DNA from: Chitinophaga flava
GTDB lineage: Bacteria; Bacteroidota; Bacteroidia; Chitinophagales; Chitinophagaceae
DNA: 64,000 bases
Direction of reading: 5' to 3'
Assembly (NCBI RefSeq): GCF_003308995.1
Contig: NZ_QFFJ01000002.1
Span: 1,984,001 to 2,048,000 of the forward strand
Shown: positions 55,360 to 64,000 of the stretch, piece by piece
Layout of the letters: the number at the start of each line of letters is the position of its first letter
Numbering within the stretch: the first letter of the stretch is position 1
Notes under the pieces: generated by a model
Databases searched by the model: none
Told to the model about the DNA's origin: nothing
What the model saw: the letters and a program-made list of their open reading frames with translations, nothing else
Made by a program: the position numbers and the translations under genes

Positions 55360-56514
55360 TCATGCTTCAACCAGTTCATACTTTTTGAGTATCTCATAAA
55401 CGCTGTTCCGTATATGTGTATATATCTTCCCGAGATCATTGCAGTATATGGAGGGATTATCGAAGCTATTTGACTTTTTATACCGGTGAACAATATGTCC
55501 ACCTCCGCATACTTCCTTCACCTGACAAGCATTACATTTGTCGCACAAACTGTTATGGCTTTTATAATACAACCTGGCCAGATTTGAGCTAAGTGCGTCG
55601 TCTATACTATTTGTACTGATATTTAAATTTTCCTTTGTGAACCCATCTCCGCATATTTTCAGCGAATCGATAGATTCGATTCCTCCATCTGTTTCTATTA
55701 CCAGAACACTGTTGTTTTCTGATCCCATTTCATCGGATATCGTGGATTTCCCCATGATCAGGCTGATTGCATTTACAAAGCGTCTTATCTGAATAGGGGA
55801 AGTGCTTTTGGAATCAAGGATCCATCGATCAAAAATTTTAATTAACCAATCGGCATACCTTGTTTCAGTAGCGAGATTAATATGTTGGGGAAGACATTCG
55901 TAGTTAAGATCAGGAAATAAAAAATCAATACTCCTTATGCCGGTTGATTTGAAGAACTCATACATTTCGATAGGATCAGTATCCACGTTGATGACACATA
56001 ACATTTTGGCCGTTTGCTCCAGGCCATTAGCCTTTAGCGTGTTGATCCCTTCAAGCACTTTTAAAAAGGTCCCTTTCCCGGAATGGTCCACCCTGTGTTT
56101 GTCATGCACGGCCTGAGGCCCGTCCAGACTGACCCCAACCCGTATGTTATATTTAATAAACAGTTGACACCATTCATCTGTAAGCAGGATTCCATTAGTT
56201 TGAACAGAGAAAAAGAGCTTCACTCCTGTATCAATTGTTCTCCTGGCTTTCTCCACAAATTCACTGAAAAATTCTTTTTTTGCCAGTAGCGGTTCTCCTC
56301 CATGAAAAATGAAAAAGAATCGTTGCAACGAGTGACGGAGACAATGCTCTTTTACTTTCAGAAGTAATATGTCAACCGTATCCTGACTCATAAACTTAGG
56401 CTGCTGCAAGTATGTTTGGTCTTCGAAACTATACATATAGCAGTAAGAGCAGTTAATATTACACCTACTGGCAATTTTCATCACCAAAGCGGAACAATAT
56501 GGATCTCCAGTCAT
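55360..56514 (-). CDS. Radical SAM/SPASM peptide maturase (second copy)
   Basis: A 384-residue protein. The [4Fe-4S]-SAM motif is C18-x3-C22-x2-C25 (SRCNINCSYCYMY), followed by FFIFHGGEPLL. The C-terminal SPASM region has CDKCNACQVKEVCGGG and ends FDNPSIYC. The CGGGHIVHRYK and FDNPSIYC signatures closely resemble FxsB-like enzymes that form three-residue cyclophanes between an aromatic side chain and the Cbeta two residues on. It is 19 bp downstream of a paralogue. Having two suggests that different triplets in the core are crosslinked by different enzymes, or that one is a partner subunit. Confidence 0.9.
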   Translation of the reverse strand: MTGDPYCSALVMKIASRCNINCSYCYMYSFEDQTYLQQPKFMSQDTVDILLLKVKEHCLRHSLQRFFFIFHGGEPLLAKKEFFSEFVEKARRTIDTGVKLFFSVQTNGILLTDEWCQLFIKYNIRVGVSLDGPQAVHDKHRVDHSGKGTFLKVLEGINTLKANGLEQTAKMLCVINVDTDPIEMYEFFKSTGIRSIDFLFPDLNYECLPQHINLATETRYADWLIKIFDRWILDSKSTSPIQIRRFVNAISLIMGKSTISDEMGSENNSVLVIETDGGIESIDSLKICGDGFTKENLNISTNSIDDALSSNLARLYYKSHNSLCDKCNACQVKEVCGGGHIVHRYKKSNSFDNPSIYCNDLGKIYTHIRNSVYEILKKYELVEA

Positions 56515-56533
56515 TTTCTTTTATTTTCAGTTA

Positions 56534-57721
56534 TTAAAAACATTCTTCCAGTTCCTCAAACGACATTTGTTTGTATGGCACTTCACCATCAACATAAGTA
56601 GAAATTTTTTCGACTACTCTGTTTCGGATATGGTTGATAATCTTCATTAAATCCCTGCAATAGATGGATGGATTGTCAAATTCGTTTTCATTGCTGTAGC
56701 GATGTGGAAGGTATCCGCCGCCACAAATATTTTGTACAGGACAACGCTGGCATTTTTCATGCAGGACCAGGTGACTTTGATTGTATAGTTTTATGAGATC
56801 TTTGGAAAAGGAATCTTCAATAGAATGAGTCAGTACATTTACTCCTTGCTTGGTGAAACCATCTCCGCAAATCTTTAACACGTCAACGGGTTCTATATTT
56901 CCATCTGTTTCGATAACCAGTACCTGGTTTTCATGATTGCCGAGGAAATCACTGGATTGATAACGGCCAACAATACCATGTGAAATATTTTCAAACAAGC
57001 GGATCTTCGGCCTGTACTGATCTGTATCATAATACCAGGCATCGTAAAAACGAATAAGCCAGTCTGCATAGGCTGTACTGGTGGCCCATTGGTATTCCAG
57101 GTAAGGATGAGCGTAATTGGAATCAGGAAACAGCAGGTCGAGGTATACTATATCCAGCTCTTTAAAGTGACGATATAAATCAGCCGGGTCTGTTTCAAGG
57201 TCAATCACTGTCAATATTCCTCCGCTTAAATTATGGCCTGAATGCTGCAGGGCTTTGATTCCCTTAACTACATCCTTGTAGCTTCCTTTACCATTATGAT
57301 ATACCCTGTTTTTGTCGTTTGTCGTTTCATTACCGTCCAGGCTGATCCCAATGGCAACTTTATGTTCATTAAAAAAATCACACCATTCCTGATTCAGCAA
57401 TATGCCATTGGTTTGAATGGAAAAATTAAGCGGGATATTATAGGACGAAAATACATTCCTGGCTTTCCGGATAAAATTTTCAAAAAAATTCATCCCGGCA
57501 AGTAGAGGCTCACCTCCGTGAAAGCTCATCTGGAACTTCTTAAGTTTTCTTTCATACGCGTGTGCGGCCGCTTTTTGAATAACGGCATCTGCAACTTCAT
57601 CTGACATCACCTTGGGTTGATTTTTGTAAGTCATGTCACCAAGGTTATACATATAGCAGTAGGTACAGTTCAGGTTACACCGGCTTGACACCTTTATCAC
57701 CAAATAAGAACAGGTCGCCAT
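56534..57721 (-). CDS. Radical SAM/SPASM peptide maturase (first copy)
   Basis: A 395-residue protein from the ATG at 57721; an in-frame TTG at 57757 would add 12 residues that do not fit the paralogue. It carries C15-x3-C19-x2-C22 (SRCNLNCTYCYMY), MSFHGGEPLL, and a SPASM region with CQRCPVQNICGGG, LPHRY and FDNPSIYC. It is clearly related to the next gene and FxsB-like. It opens the operon: 96 bp upstream is a LytTR-type repeat. Its expected reaction is SAM-dependent hydrogen abstraction and C-C or C-N crosslinking in the precursor core. Confidence 0.9.
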   Translation of the reverse strand: MATCSYLVIKVSSRCNLNCTYCYMYNLGDMTYKNQPKVMSDEVADAVIQKAAAHAYERKLKKFQMSFHGGEPLLAGMNFFENFIRKARNVFSSYNIPLNFSIQTNGILLNQEWCDFFNEHKVAIGISLDGNETTNDKNRVYHNGKGSYKDVVKGIKALQHSGHNLSGGILTVIDLETDPADLYRHFKELDIVYLDLLFPDSNYAHPYLEYQWATSTAYADWLIRFYDAWYYDTDQYRPKIRLFENISHGIVGRYQSSDFLGNHENQVLVIETDGNIEPVDVLKICGDGFTKQGVNVLTHSIEDSFSKDLIKLYNQSHLVLHEKCQRCPVQNICGGGYLPHRYSNENEFDNPSIYCRDLMKIINHIRNRVVEKISTYVDGEVPYKQMSFEELEECF

Positions 57722-57758
57722 AAGAATAATTATTTTTTTATTACTTAATACATCCAAA

Positions 57759-57825
57759 TGAATATAAAACAGATGTTATTTGTTCCCCAATTTTTTAGAT
57801 AAATTAGATCCTTCAATAGACGAGT
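57759..57825 (-). promoter_or_regulatory. LytTR-type direct repeats and promoter of the RiPP operon
   Basis: On the minus strand the order is ACTCGTCTA (57817-57825), a 12-bp spacer, ATTTATCTA (57796-57804; 7 of 9 identical to the precursor's ACTCATCTA), 29 bp, then TATATTCA (57759-57766). Every spacing is the same as at the precursor promoter 11 kb away, and the 11-mer TAGACGAGTGT is shared exactly. Confidence 0.7.
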
Positions 57826-58079
57826 GTAGTTAATCAGCACAACCAGTGAAATGTGGGTATCATTTTTCGTTTTGGCCACTATCTTTCTGTCTACTTGATA
57901 AAAATAATAAGATGAGCAACGGGGAATTCTGCCGGGTGTATTGTCTTCCCCGGAACATAAAAAAAACAACACTTCCGATATTAAAAATCAATTCTTTCAA
58001 TCTAAATCCCTTAATTTGCTGCTGGATAGACTAAACCAACTTTTACTCCCTGGACGGACCAACCAAAACGCTCAGTTGT
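57826..58079. other. Divergent intergenic region before the sigma factor
   Basis: The upstream region of the plus-strand sigma gene, adjoining the RiPP promoter. It has no ORF and no unambiguous -33/-7 promoter for the sigma gene. Confidence 0.35.
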
Positions 58080-58721
58080 ATGCTCAACGCTCATCACGCT
58101 ACTGATACCAGCGCAGGCAGGTATTGTGAAAAAGATTATGCAGGTTTCTGGTATGAAATGCAGCAGGACAATGAACAGGGCCTGTATAAGATTTACCATG
58201 ACCTTTACGATAACTTCTACCACTATGGTATCTCTGTTGTGCTGGAAAAAGGTATCGTCAAAGAAGCTATCAATGACATTTTCGTAGATATCTGGCGGAA
58301 ACGCCATCAGCTGGACATGCCGGAGAATATCCAGGCATATCTTTTTATATGCTTTAAAAGAAAACTGTATAAGATCCTCACCAAAACCCAGAAAGGGATT
58401 ACCCTTACTGATAGTCAGCTGTTTCCCGAACCGGAAGAGCTGCCCTATGAATCAGTGCTGATCCGTCAGGAAACCGATGCACAGGTGAAGAATAAACTGG
58501 AACAAATGCTGGCGCTGCTCACCAGCCGTCAGAAAGAATTTATCCGCATGCGCTTTTATGAAGACCTGAGCATAGAGGAAATAGCAGTTAAGACAGCCGC
58601 CACCCCCCGCACCATCTATAATACCATCCACAATGCCCTCGTCCGCATCCGGGAAGTATATACCGATGCCACATTTATCGCACTGCTGCTGCTTTTGATC
58701 GATATGGAAAAAAATTCCTGA
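58080..58721 (+). CDS. ECF RNA polymerase sigma factor
   Basis: A 213-residue protein with region 2 at about 30-90 (EQGLYKIYHDLYDNFYHYGISVV ... EAINDIFVDIWRKR) and region 4 at about 135-190 (LLTSRQKEFIRMRFYEDLSIEEIAVKTAATPRTIYNTIHNAL). The hydrophobic tail FIALLLLLIDM is typical of Bacteroidota ECF sigmas tied to SusC systems. It is followed 43 bp later by FecR, then SusC with an STN domain, the standard arrangement for ligand-induced expression of the downstream utilisation locus. Confidence 0.93.
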   Translation: MLNAHHATDTSAGRYCEKDYAGFWYEMQQDNEQGLYKIYHDLYDNFYHYGISVVLEKGIVKEAINDIFVDIWRKRHQLDMPENIQAYLFICFKRKLYKILTKTQKGITLTDSQLFPEPEELPYESVLIRQETDAQVKNKLEQMLALLTSRQKEFIRMRFYEDLSIEEIAVKTAATPRTIYNTIHNALVRIREVYTDATFIALLLLLIDMEKNS

Positions 58722-58764
58722 TTTCTTTGGTAAAAAAACAGGCATTCCTCCCTCTTTATATAAA

Positions 58765-59784
58765 ATGCCTGGAATGGACTTACAGCAGTATAAGGCGGAA
58801 GACTTTATTTTAAACGATTCATTCGTACGTTACTGCCTGCGCAGTAATGATACGGACGTGCAGTTCTGGGAAAACTGGCTGGAACGTTATCCGCATAAAC
58901 AGGAAGAAGCGGAAAAGGCACGGCAGTGGCTGTTCCGCCTGGGACTTCGTCTTACGCCGGAAGAAAAGGATGCCGAGTTTGGCAAGCTGAAAGCGGTCAT
59001 CTCAGTAGCAGATACGCCGGAAAAAAAGATTTCCTGGAAAAAGATCGCAAGAATCGCTGCAGCTATCGTATTACCACTGACAGCTACCACCTGGTGGCTG
59101 ACAACACAACGGCAGGTGGCTCCTGCTGCTGATCAGGAAGCCTACACCATTTTTAAGGCTACGGATAGCCTCCGGCGTCAGGTAACACTGGCCGATGGAA
59201 GTCTGGTGATACTCAACCCGCACAGTGTGCTGAAAGTTCCCACCTCCTATAATCAAAAGCAACGTAACCTGCAGCTGGAAGGGGAGGCCCTGTTTGAAGT
59301 GGCCAAAGCGGAAGACAAACCATTTGTAGTGAGTGCCGGTAATATCCATGTACAGGCGCTGGGCACCGCCTTTAAATTAAGAGCTTACCATTTTGATAAA
59401 GAAGCTGCTGTAAAACTGGTGGAAGGAAAGGTACGGGTAGCGCAGGAAACAGCCGTAGCAGAACTGCTGCCCGGAGAACAACTCATCACCGGCAGAAACC
59501 ACGCCCGCTTTAATAAAAACAGGTTCGATCTGGAACGGGAAAAAGCATGGCGCAGCGGTCGTCTCGTCTTTCACAATGCATCTCCCGCAGATATCGCCGC
59601 CACATTGGAATACTGGTATGGTATCAACATAAAAGTAATCACACGAAAAAACAAACCTATCCGCTTTAACGGCGTATTCAACAACAAACCGCTGCAGGAA
59701 GTATTGACGGCCGTTTGTTTCGTCAACGGGCTCGAGTCTGTCACAAAAAATGACACTTTATTCGTGCAACCAATAAGTAAATAG
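58765..59784 (+). CDS. FecR-family anti-sigma factor
   Basis: A 339-residue protein with an N-terminal cytoplasmic helical segment, a single membrane helix (about 95-113, IARIAAAIVLPLTATTWW) and a periplasmic FecR domain (VTLADGSLVILNPHSVLKVP, LQLEGEALFEVAKAEDKPFVV, VQALGTAFKLR). The C-terminal DUF4974-type domain (NASPADIAATLEYWYGINI ... ALTAVCFVNGLE-like) binds the STN domain of its receptor. It lies between the sigma factor and SusC, 34 bp before the latter. Confidence 0.95.
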   Translation: MPGMDLQQYKAEDFILNDSFVRYCLRSNDTDVQFWENWLERYPHKQEEAEKARQWLFRLGLRLTPEEKDAEFGKLKAVISVADTPEKKISWKKIARIAAAIVLPLTATTWWLTTQRQVAPAADQEAYTIFKATDSLRRQVTLADGSLVILNPHSVLKVPTSYNQKQRNLQLEGEALFEVAKAEDKPFVVSAGNIHVQALGTAFKLRAYHFDKEAAVKLVEGKVRVAQETAVAELLPGEQLITGRNHARFNKNRFDLEREKAWRSGRLVFHNASPADIAATLEYWYGINIKVITRKNKPIRFNGVFNNKPLQEVLTAVCFVNGLESVTKNDTLFVQPISK

Positions 59785-59818
59785 TCCTACAGGTTCATCT
59801 AAACAACCAAAATGCGTT

Positions 59819-62800
59819 ATGAAGAAAACATCCCTTCTAAGGGCATGCTGTGCCATGCTCCTGTCTACCCTTTTGCTAAGTTGGGTGCAAATAGCAGAAG
59901 GCCTGAAAGATAAGATTGACGTAGGTTTTAGGCAAACAAAGGTGCTCAGCGTGCTGCAGTACCTCGAGAAAAATACCCGCCTGAAATTTTCGTACAATCT
60001 CGATGATCTGGAAAAACTGAAACCTGTGACCATCGATAAAAAAGAGCGGACAGTAGAAAATCTGCTCCAGGAGATCAGCCATGCTACCTCCCTGCAATTC
60101 CGGATGACTGAAGACATCATCCTGGTAAAAGCAGCACCAGCTACCTCTCTGGCGGTAGCACAGCCTGCACAGGAAAAACCGGTGGAAGGCGTGGTGAAGG
60201 CCGCTGGCGGCGAAGCGCTACCAGGTGTTAGTGTACGCGTAAAAGGTACTGCCCATGGAATGCTTACCGATGTACAGGGCCGCTTCAAATTCACTGACCT
60301 GCCTGCAGGATCTGTATTGGAAGTGTCTTTCATCGGTTATGAAAAACAGGAGGTAACTGTCAACGGTCAATCACCGCTGACTGTTACCCTTGCTGCTTCC
60401 ACCAAAGTACTGGACCAGGTAGTGGTAGTAGGTTATGGTACACAGAGTAAAAGAAATGTGAGTGCAGCCATCACCTCCGTAAAAGGCAGCGAAATTTCCA
60501 ACGTGGCCACCAATAACCCTGTCAATGCATTGCAGGGTAAAGTAGCAGGCCTCACTGTTACCAATACCGGCGGTGCCCCCGGCGGTATGGCCGATATCAG
60601 ACTGCGTGGTATCAGTACCTTCGGTAGCCATCAGCCACTCTTCGTCATCGATGGTAGCCCCGGCGATCCCTATTACCTCAATAACAACGATATTGCTTCC
60701 ATAGAAGTACTGAAAGATGGTGCTGCTGCCTCTATCTACGGTTCTAAAAGTGCCAACGGTGTAATCCTCGTCACCACTAAAAAAGGAAAAAAAGGTGCCC
60801 CGAAAATTGAATTCAACACCTGGTACAGCGTTGTCAACCCCACCGGTAAACTGCACCTGCTCGATGCGGATGGTTACCTGAAAGTTCATAGCATGATGTA
60901 CGATGCCGCCCCGGCCGGCACCAAAAAACCCGCTTACCTCAAAACAGGTGTTACCGCTAACACCAACTGGCAGGATGAAATCCTCGGTCAGGGTAACAGC
61001 GAAAACTATAGCCTTAACCTCACCGGTGGCAGCGAATATTTTAACTATGGCCTCAGCGGTAACATCGCCAACGAAAAAGGTACGCTGCTGGGAACCAATT
61101 TTAAAAAGAAATCCATCCGCTCCCGCAATGAGTATAAAAAAGGACGCCTTACAGTAGAAGCTAACCTGGTATATGCTGAAACACAGCGCAGAGACGTTCC
61201 GTATAGTGTGAAAGACGCCTTCTTCCAGTCGCCACTGTTACCTGTATACGATAGCAAGGAGAAATACGGATATGCCATGCAGATCAACCAGCTGCCTAAA
61301 TATGAGAATGCCGTAGGGGTGAACTTTTACAATGATAACAGCAATAAAACACAGTATTTCAACGGTAATGCGCGGCTGTCACTCGAACTGCTGAAAGGCA
61401 TGAAGTTCGTTACCAATCTTAACCTGGCCAACTCTACTTACTTTACCTACAATTATCATCCTCCTTACCGCGCCAATGCCAATGATCCGCTGATCCCATA
61501 TGCAAGATTGGAAGACGGACGCACCACCTACCGGGAACGGCTGATGGAAAATCTGTTGTACTATGATCGCAGCTTTGGTAAACATAACCTCAACCTCCTG
61601 GCAGGTTATACGGCAGCAGAAAGCGCTTCCAATAGTTTAACTGCAGTGGCAGACGGTAAAACCACCGTTTATTCTGTAGTAGATGGTCAGATCGTATCTA
61701 ATGTGATACCTGGCGGATTTCTGGACCCATCCTTCAATACTATGGATGGTGCCAGTGGCGGTACTTACAGTGCTGGCGGTACCCGCTGGCAGTACAACCG
61801 TCTCTCCTGGCTGGGCCGTGTAAACTATGCCTATGATGGAAAATATCTCCTCCAGCTTTCCGTACGTCGTGATGGTTCCTCCAAATTCGGTGAAAACCGC
61901 CGCTATGGTACTTTCCCTTCTGCTTCTATCGGATGGAACCTGCAGAGTGAACCCTTCATGCAACAGTTCAACTGGCTTACCATGTTGAAACTCCGCGCCA
62001 GCTATGGTCGCCTGGGTAACGAAGATGTACTCACTGCCTATGATCATCAGCAGCTGATCCTCATCAAAAATGTACAGGGTGGTGGTTATGTACAGGGTGC
62101 CGGTTCTACAGCATGGCCTGGTGGTGCAGCCTACGATCTGCGCAACAAAGATCTGCGCTGGGAAACCAACGTTAGCCGCAACATCGGTTTCGACTTCAGT
62201 ATCAATAACAAACTTACCGGTGCTTTCAACTACTTCAACAATACTACCATCGACCTGCTGATCAGAAAGGCATTGGCTCCCAGCAATGGCCTCAATGATC
62301 CTGTTATGAACGTGGGCCGTATCGCTAACCGCGGTTGGGAACTGGAACTCACCTGGGCTGATAAAAAAGGTGACTTCAACTATAGTGTAACCGGCACCGT
62401 TAGCCAGGTGAAAAACAAAGTGCTGGAACTCGCCAACGACGGACAGAAACTCTACGGCGTAGGCCTCAAATACGGCACAGGCCCCGTTCCCAATACTACC
62501 CAGGTAGGTAGCGAAATGGGTGCGTTTTACCTGTACGAGGCAGATGGTATCTTCCAGTCTGATGCAGAAGTAGCGGCGTATAAAAACAGCAAAGGCGAAC
62601 TGCTGCAGCCGGATGCCAAAGCCGGTGATATCCGCTTTAAAGATACCAACGGTGACGGTGTAATTGACAACAACGATAAAACCTACCAGGGCAGCGCTTT
62701 CCCTAAAATCGAATACGGACTGAATATGAGCGTAGCCTGGAAAGGCTTCGATCTGCAGCTCTTCTGGCAGGGTGTGGGTGGTAATAAACTCTACAACGGT

Positions 62801-63196
62801 AACAAATACGAGTTACAGGGTATGGATGCCGGCCGTAACTTCGACGTGAGCACACTCAACGCCTGGACACCACAGAACACCAATACCAATGTACCACGTG
62901 CTGTATTGGGTGATCCCAACAATAACAACCGTGAGTCTACCCGTTTCCTCGAAAGCGGCAGCTACCTGCGTCTGAAAATGCTCTCCCTGGGATATTCATT
63001 CTCTCCGAAGCTGCTGCAGCAGGCGAAGGTATCACGCTTACGCCTGTACGTAAGTGCGCAGAACATACTCACCTTCACCAAATACTCTGGCCCGGATCCT
63101 GAAATTGGCCGTACCGATGTGCTGAACAACGGTCTTGACCGCATGATGTATCCGCAAAACAAAGTATTGATGGCTGGCGCTCAGCTGGAATTCTAA
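59819..63196 (+). CDS. SusC/RagA-family TonB-linked receptor with STN domain
   Basis: A 1125-residue protein with a signal peptide (LLRACCAMLLSTLLLSW), an STN domain (about 35-105, VLSVLQYLEKNTRLKFSYNL), a carboxypeptidase-regulatory sandwich (about 120-200, EGVVKAAGGEALPGVSVRV), a plug beginning with the SusC box (DQVVVVGYGTQSKRNVSAAI) and a SusC-type barrel ending MAGAQLEF. The STN domain allows it to signal to the preceding FecR. With the SusD that follows it imports an oligosaccharide or peptide; the substrate is not visible because the locus is cut by the window edge. Confidence 0.96.
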   Translation: MKKTSLLRACCAMLLSTLLLSWVQIAEGLKDKIDVGFRQTKVLSVLQYLEKNTRLKFSYNLDDLEKLKPVTIDKKERTVENLLQEISHATSLQFRMTEDIILVKAAPATSLAVAQPAQEKPVEGVVKAAGGEALPGVSVRVKGTAHGMLTDVQGRFKFTDLPAGSVLEVSFIGYEKQEVTVNGQSPLTVTLAASTKVLDQVVVVGYGTQSKRNVSAAITSVKGSEISNVATNNPVNALQGKVAGLTVTNTGGAPGGMADIRLRGISTFGSHQPLFVIDGSPGDPYYLNNNDIASIEVLKDGAAASIYGSKSANGVILVTTKKGKKGAPKIEFNTWYSVVNPTGKLHLLDADGYLKVHSMMYDAAPAGTKKPAYLKTGVTANTNWQDEILGQGNSENYSLNLTGGSEYFNYGLSGNIANEKGTLLGTNFKKKSIRSRNEYKKGRLTVEANLVYAETQRRDVPYSVKDAFFQSPLLPVYDSKEKYGYAMQINQLPKYENAVGVNFYNDNSNKTQYFNGNARLSLELLKGMKFVTNLNLANSTYFTYNYHPPYRANANDPLIPYARLEDGRTTYRERLMENLLYYDRSFGKHNLNLLAGYTAAESASNSLTAVADGKTTVYSVVDGQIVSNVIPGGFLDPSFNTMDGASGGTYSAGGTRWQYNRLSWLGRVNYAYDGKYLLQLSVRRDGSSKFGENRRYGTFPSASIGWNLQSEPFMQQFNWLTMLKLRASYGRLGNEDVLTAYDHQQLILIKNVQGGGYVQGAGSTAWPGGAAYDLRNKDLRWETNVSRNIGFDFSINNKLTGAFNYFNNTTIDLLIRKALAPSNGLNDPVMNVGRIANRGWELELTWADKKGDFNYSVTGTVSQVKNKVLELANDGQKLYGVGLKYGTGPVPNTTQVGSEMGAFYLYEADGIFQSDAEVAAYKNSKGELLQPDAKAGDIRFKDTNGDGVIDNNDKTYQGSAFPKIEYGLNMSVAWKGFDLQLFWQGVGGNKLYNGNKYELQGMDAGRNFDVSTLNAWTPQNTNTNVPRAVLGDPNNNNRESTRFLESGSYLRLKMLSLGYSFSPKLLQQAKVSRLRLYVSAQNILTFTKYSGPDPEIGRTDVLNNGLDRMMYPQNKVLMAGAQLEF

Positions 63197-63224
63197 CAGT
63201 CTTTTTGTCTGTAAAAAAACGATT

Positions 63225-64000
63225 ATGAAAAAGTCTTTGTTATATATATCATTATTATCCGCAGCCATGGTATTTTCTACCGGCTGTAAAAAGGAGCTGC
63301 TAAACCAGAACTCACCGGATAAACTGACCTCAGACAACTTCTGGACTACCCGTGAAAGAGCCATTACCGGCCTCTCGGCAGCCTATTCCAGAATAGAGAG
63401 TTTTGCCGGATGGGACAACTTCATCGAAGCCCGTTCCTGCCGCGAATACTACCGCGAAGATTTTGTGGAACCTGGTAGCGATGCCTACAACTACAGCTGG
63501 TGGATGGAGATATACAACTACAGCTATAATTCAGGCAACTACGCCATAGACCTGCTCTGGAAAGATAACTACCGTGGTATCAACTTTACCAACCAGGTGC
63601 TGGAAAATGTGGCACTCATGAACAACAGCCAGATAGATGATGCCAGCAAAAGCATGATCCTGGCGGAAGCCCATTTCCTGCGTGCCTACTACTATTTTAA
63701 ACTGCTCACTAACTTCGAAAAGGTGATCCTTCGTGATAAGGTGCCTAATGGCGAAAATGATCTGCCCAAAGTACCTTCTTCCCGTAATGAAGTTTGGGAC
63801 GCTATCATCGCCGACCTGAAAGCCGCTGAGCCCGGACTGCCGCTGCGCGGAGACAGGCCCGCTACTGAGCTGGGACGTGTTACCAAAGGCGCTGCACAGG
63901 CTTATCTGGGTAAAGTGCTCATCTACCGCGCAGGAGAAGATAAGGGTAATGCAAAGGCTTATTTCACCGAGGCTTCCACCTGGCTGAAAAAAGTGATCGA
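63225..64000 (+). CDS. SusD/RagB-family lipoprotein, 5' part
   Basis: The gene starts at the ATG at 63225, 28 bp after SusC, and stays open to the end of the window (258 complete codons). The lipoprotein signal is LLSAAMVFSTGC with Cys21. SusD features follow: ELLNQNSPDKLTSDNFW near the N-terminus, ILAEAHFLRAYYYFKLLTNF (the TPR-like helix) near residue 155, and TKGAAQAYLGKVLIYR near 225. It should cap the SusC barrel and bind its substrate. The C-terminal part lies beyond the window. Confidence 0.95.
   Translation, partial: MKKSLLYISLLSAAMVFSTGCKKELLNQNSPDKLTSDNFWTTRERAITGLSAAYSRIESFAGWDNFIEARSCREYYREDFVEPGSDAYNYSWWMEIYNYSYNSGNYAIDLLWKDNYRGINFTNQVLENVALMNNSQIDDASKSMILAEAHFLRAYYYFKLLTNFEKVILRDKVPNGENDLPKVPSSRNEVWDAIIADLKAAEPGLPLRGDRPATELGRVTKGAAQAYLGKVLIYRAGEDKGNAKAYFTEASTWLKKVI

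Noticed and set aside
57722..57757. TTG start adding 12 residues to the first radical SAM protein
   Set aside because: The ATG at 57721 aligns with the N-terminus of the paralogue, and the extension is AT-rich leader sequence.

Overview
The window comes from a Bacteroidota chromosome, most likely Chitinophagaceae (Chitinophaga-like). Signs of this are several TonB-linked receptors, two ECF sigma/FecR switches, a SusC/SusD pair, DUF1080 and Gfo/Idh/MocA sugar enzymes, weak or absent Shine-Dalgarno sites, and promoters with a TAnnTTTG -7 box. No tRNA, rRNA, IS element or CRISPR array was found.

Layout. 1-7.5 kb: tail of an MFS transporter, then a minus-strand series (Crp-like regulator, divergent SDR, exported amidohydrolase, AraC regulator, TonB receptor, Mpo1-like membrane protein). 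7.5-13.2 kb: a 1907-residue alpha-2-macroglobulin-like protein with an inserted TonB-plug module. 13.2-15.1 kb: NAD(P)-dependent dehydrogenase, HxlR regulator, DoxX membrane protein. 15.2-26.1 kb: a tightly coupled three-gene operon made of a zinc HNH nuclease, a degenerate HNH-like partner and a 2554-residue repetitive protein. This is a candidate undescribed system. 26-36 kb: SPFH protein, GNAT, ROK protein with paired LacI-type operators, a cluster of REP-like palindromes, then a Gfo/Idh oxidoreductase with a HEAT/DUF1080 protein (3-keto-sugar chemistry). 36-45 kb: di-haem peroxidase, sigma/FecR/STN-barrel set, a second Gfo/Idh protein, MtfA-like peptidase, M28 peptidase.

45-57.8 kb holds the most interesting locus, a minus-strand RiPP (peptide natural product) cluster. 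In transcription order it has two radical SAM/SPASM enzymes of FxsB-like cyclophane type, a probable Fe(II)/2OG-type oxygenase, an outer-membrane barrel, a GT11-like fucosyltransferase, a C39 peptidase-ABC exporter, a short HlyD-like adaptor, an ADP-ribosyltransferase-like protein, a DxD glycosyltransferase, and a 71-residue precursor with a double-glycine leader. A LytTR response regulator follows. Both the operon promoter and the precursor's own promoter carry 9-bp direct repeats in the same geometry (9 bp, 12-bp spacer, 9 bp, 29 bp, TATATTCA). This is a plausible LytTR-controlled regulon and links the ends of the locus. The predicted product is a cyclophane-bearing, possibly hydroxylated and glycosylated peptide.

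58-64 kb: an ECF sigma factor, FecR anti-sigma, SusC and a truncated SusD form the start of a glycan or peptide utilisation locus that runs off the window.
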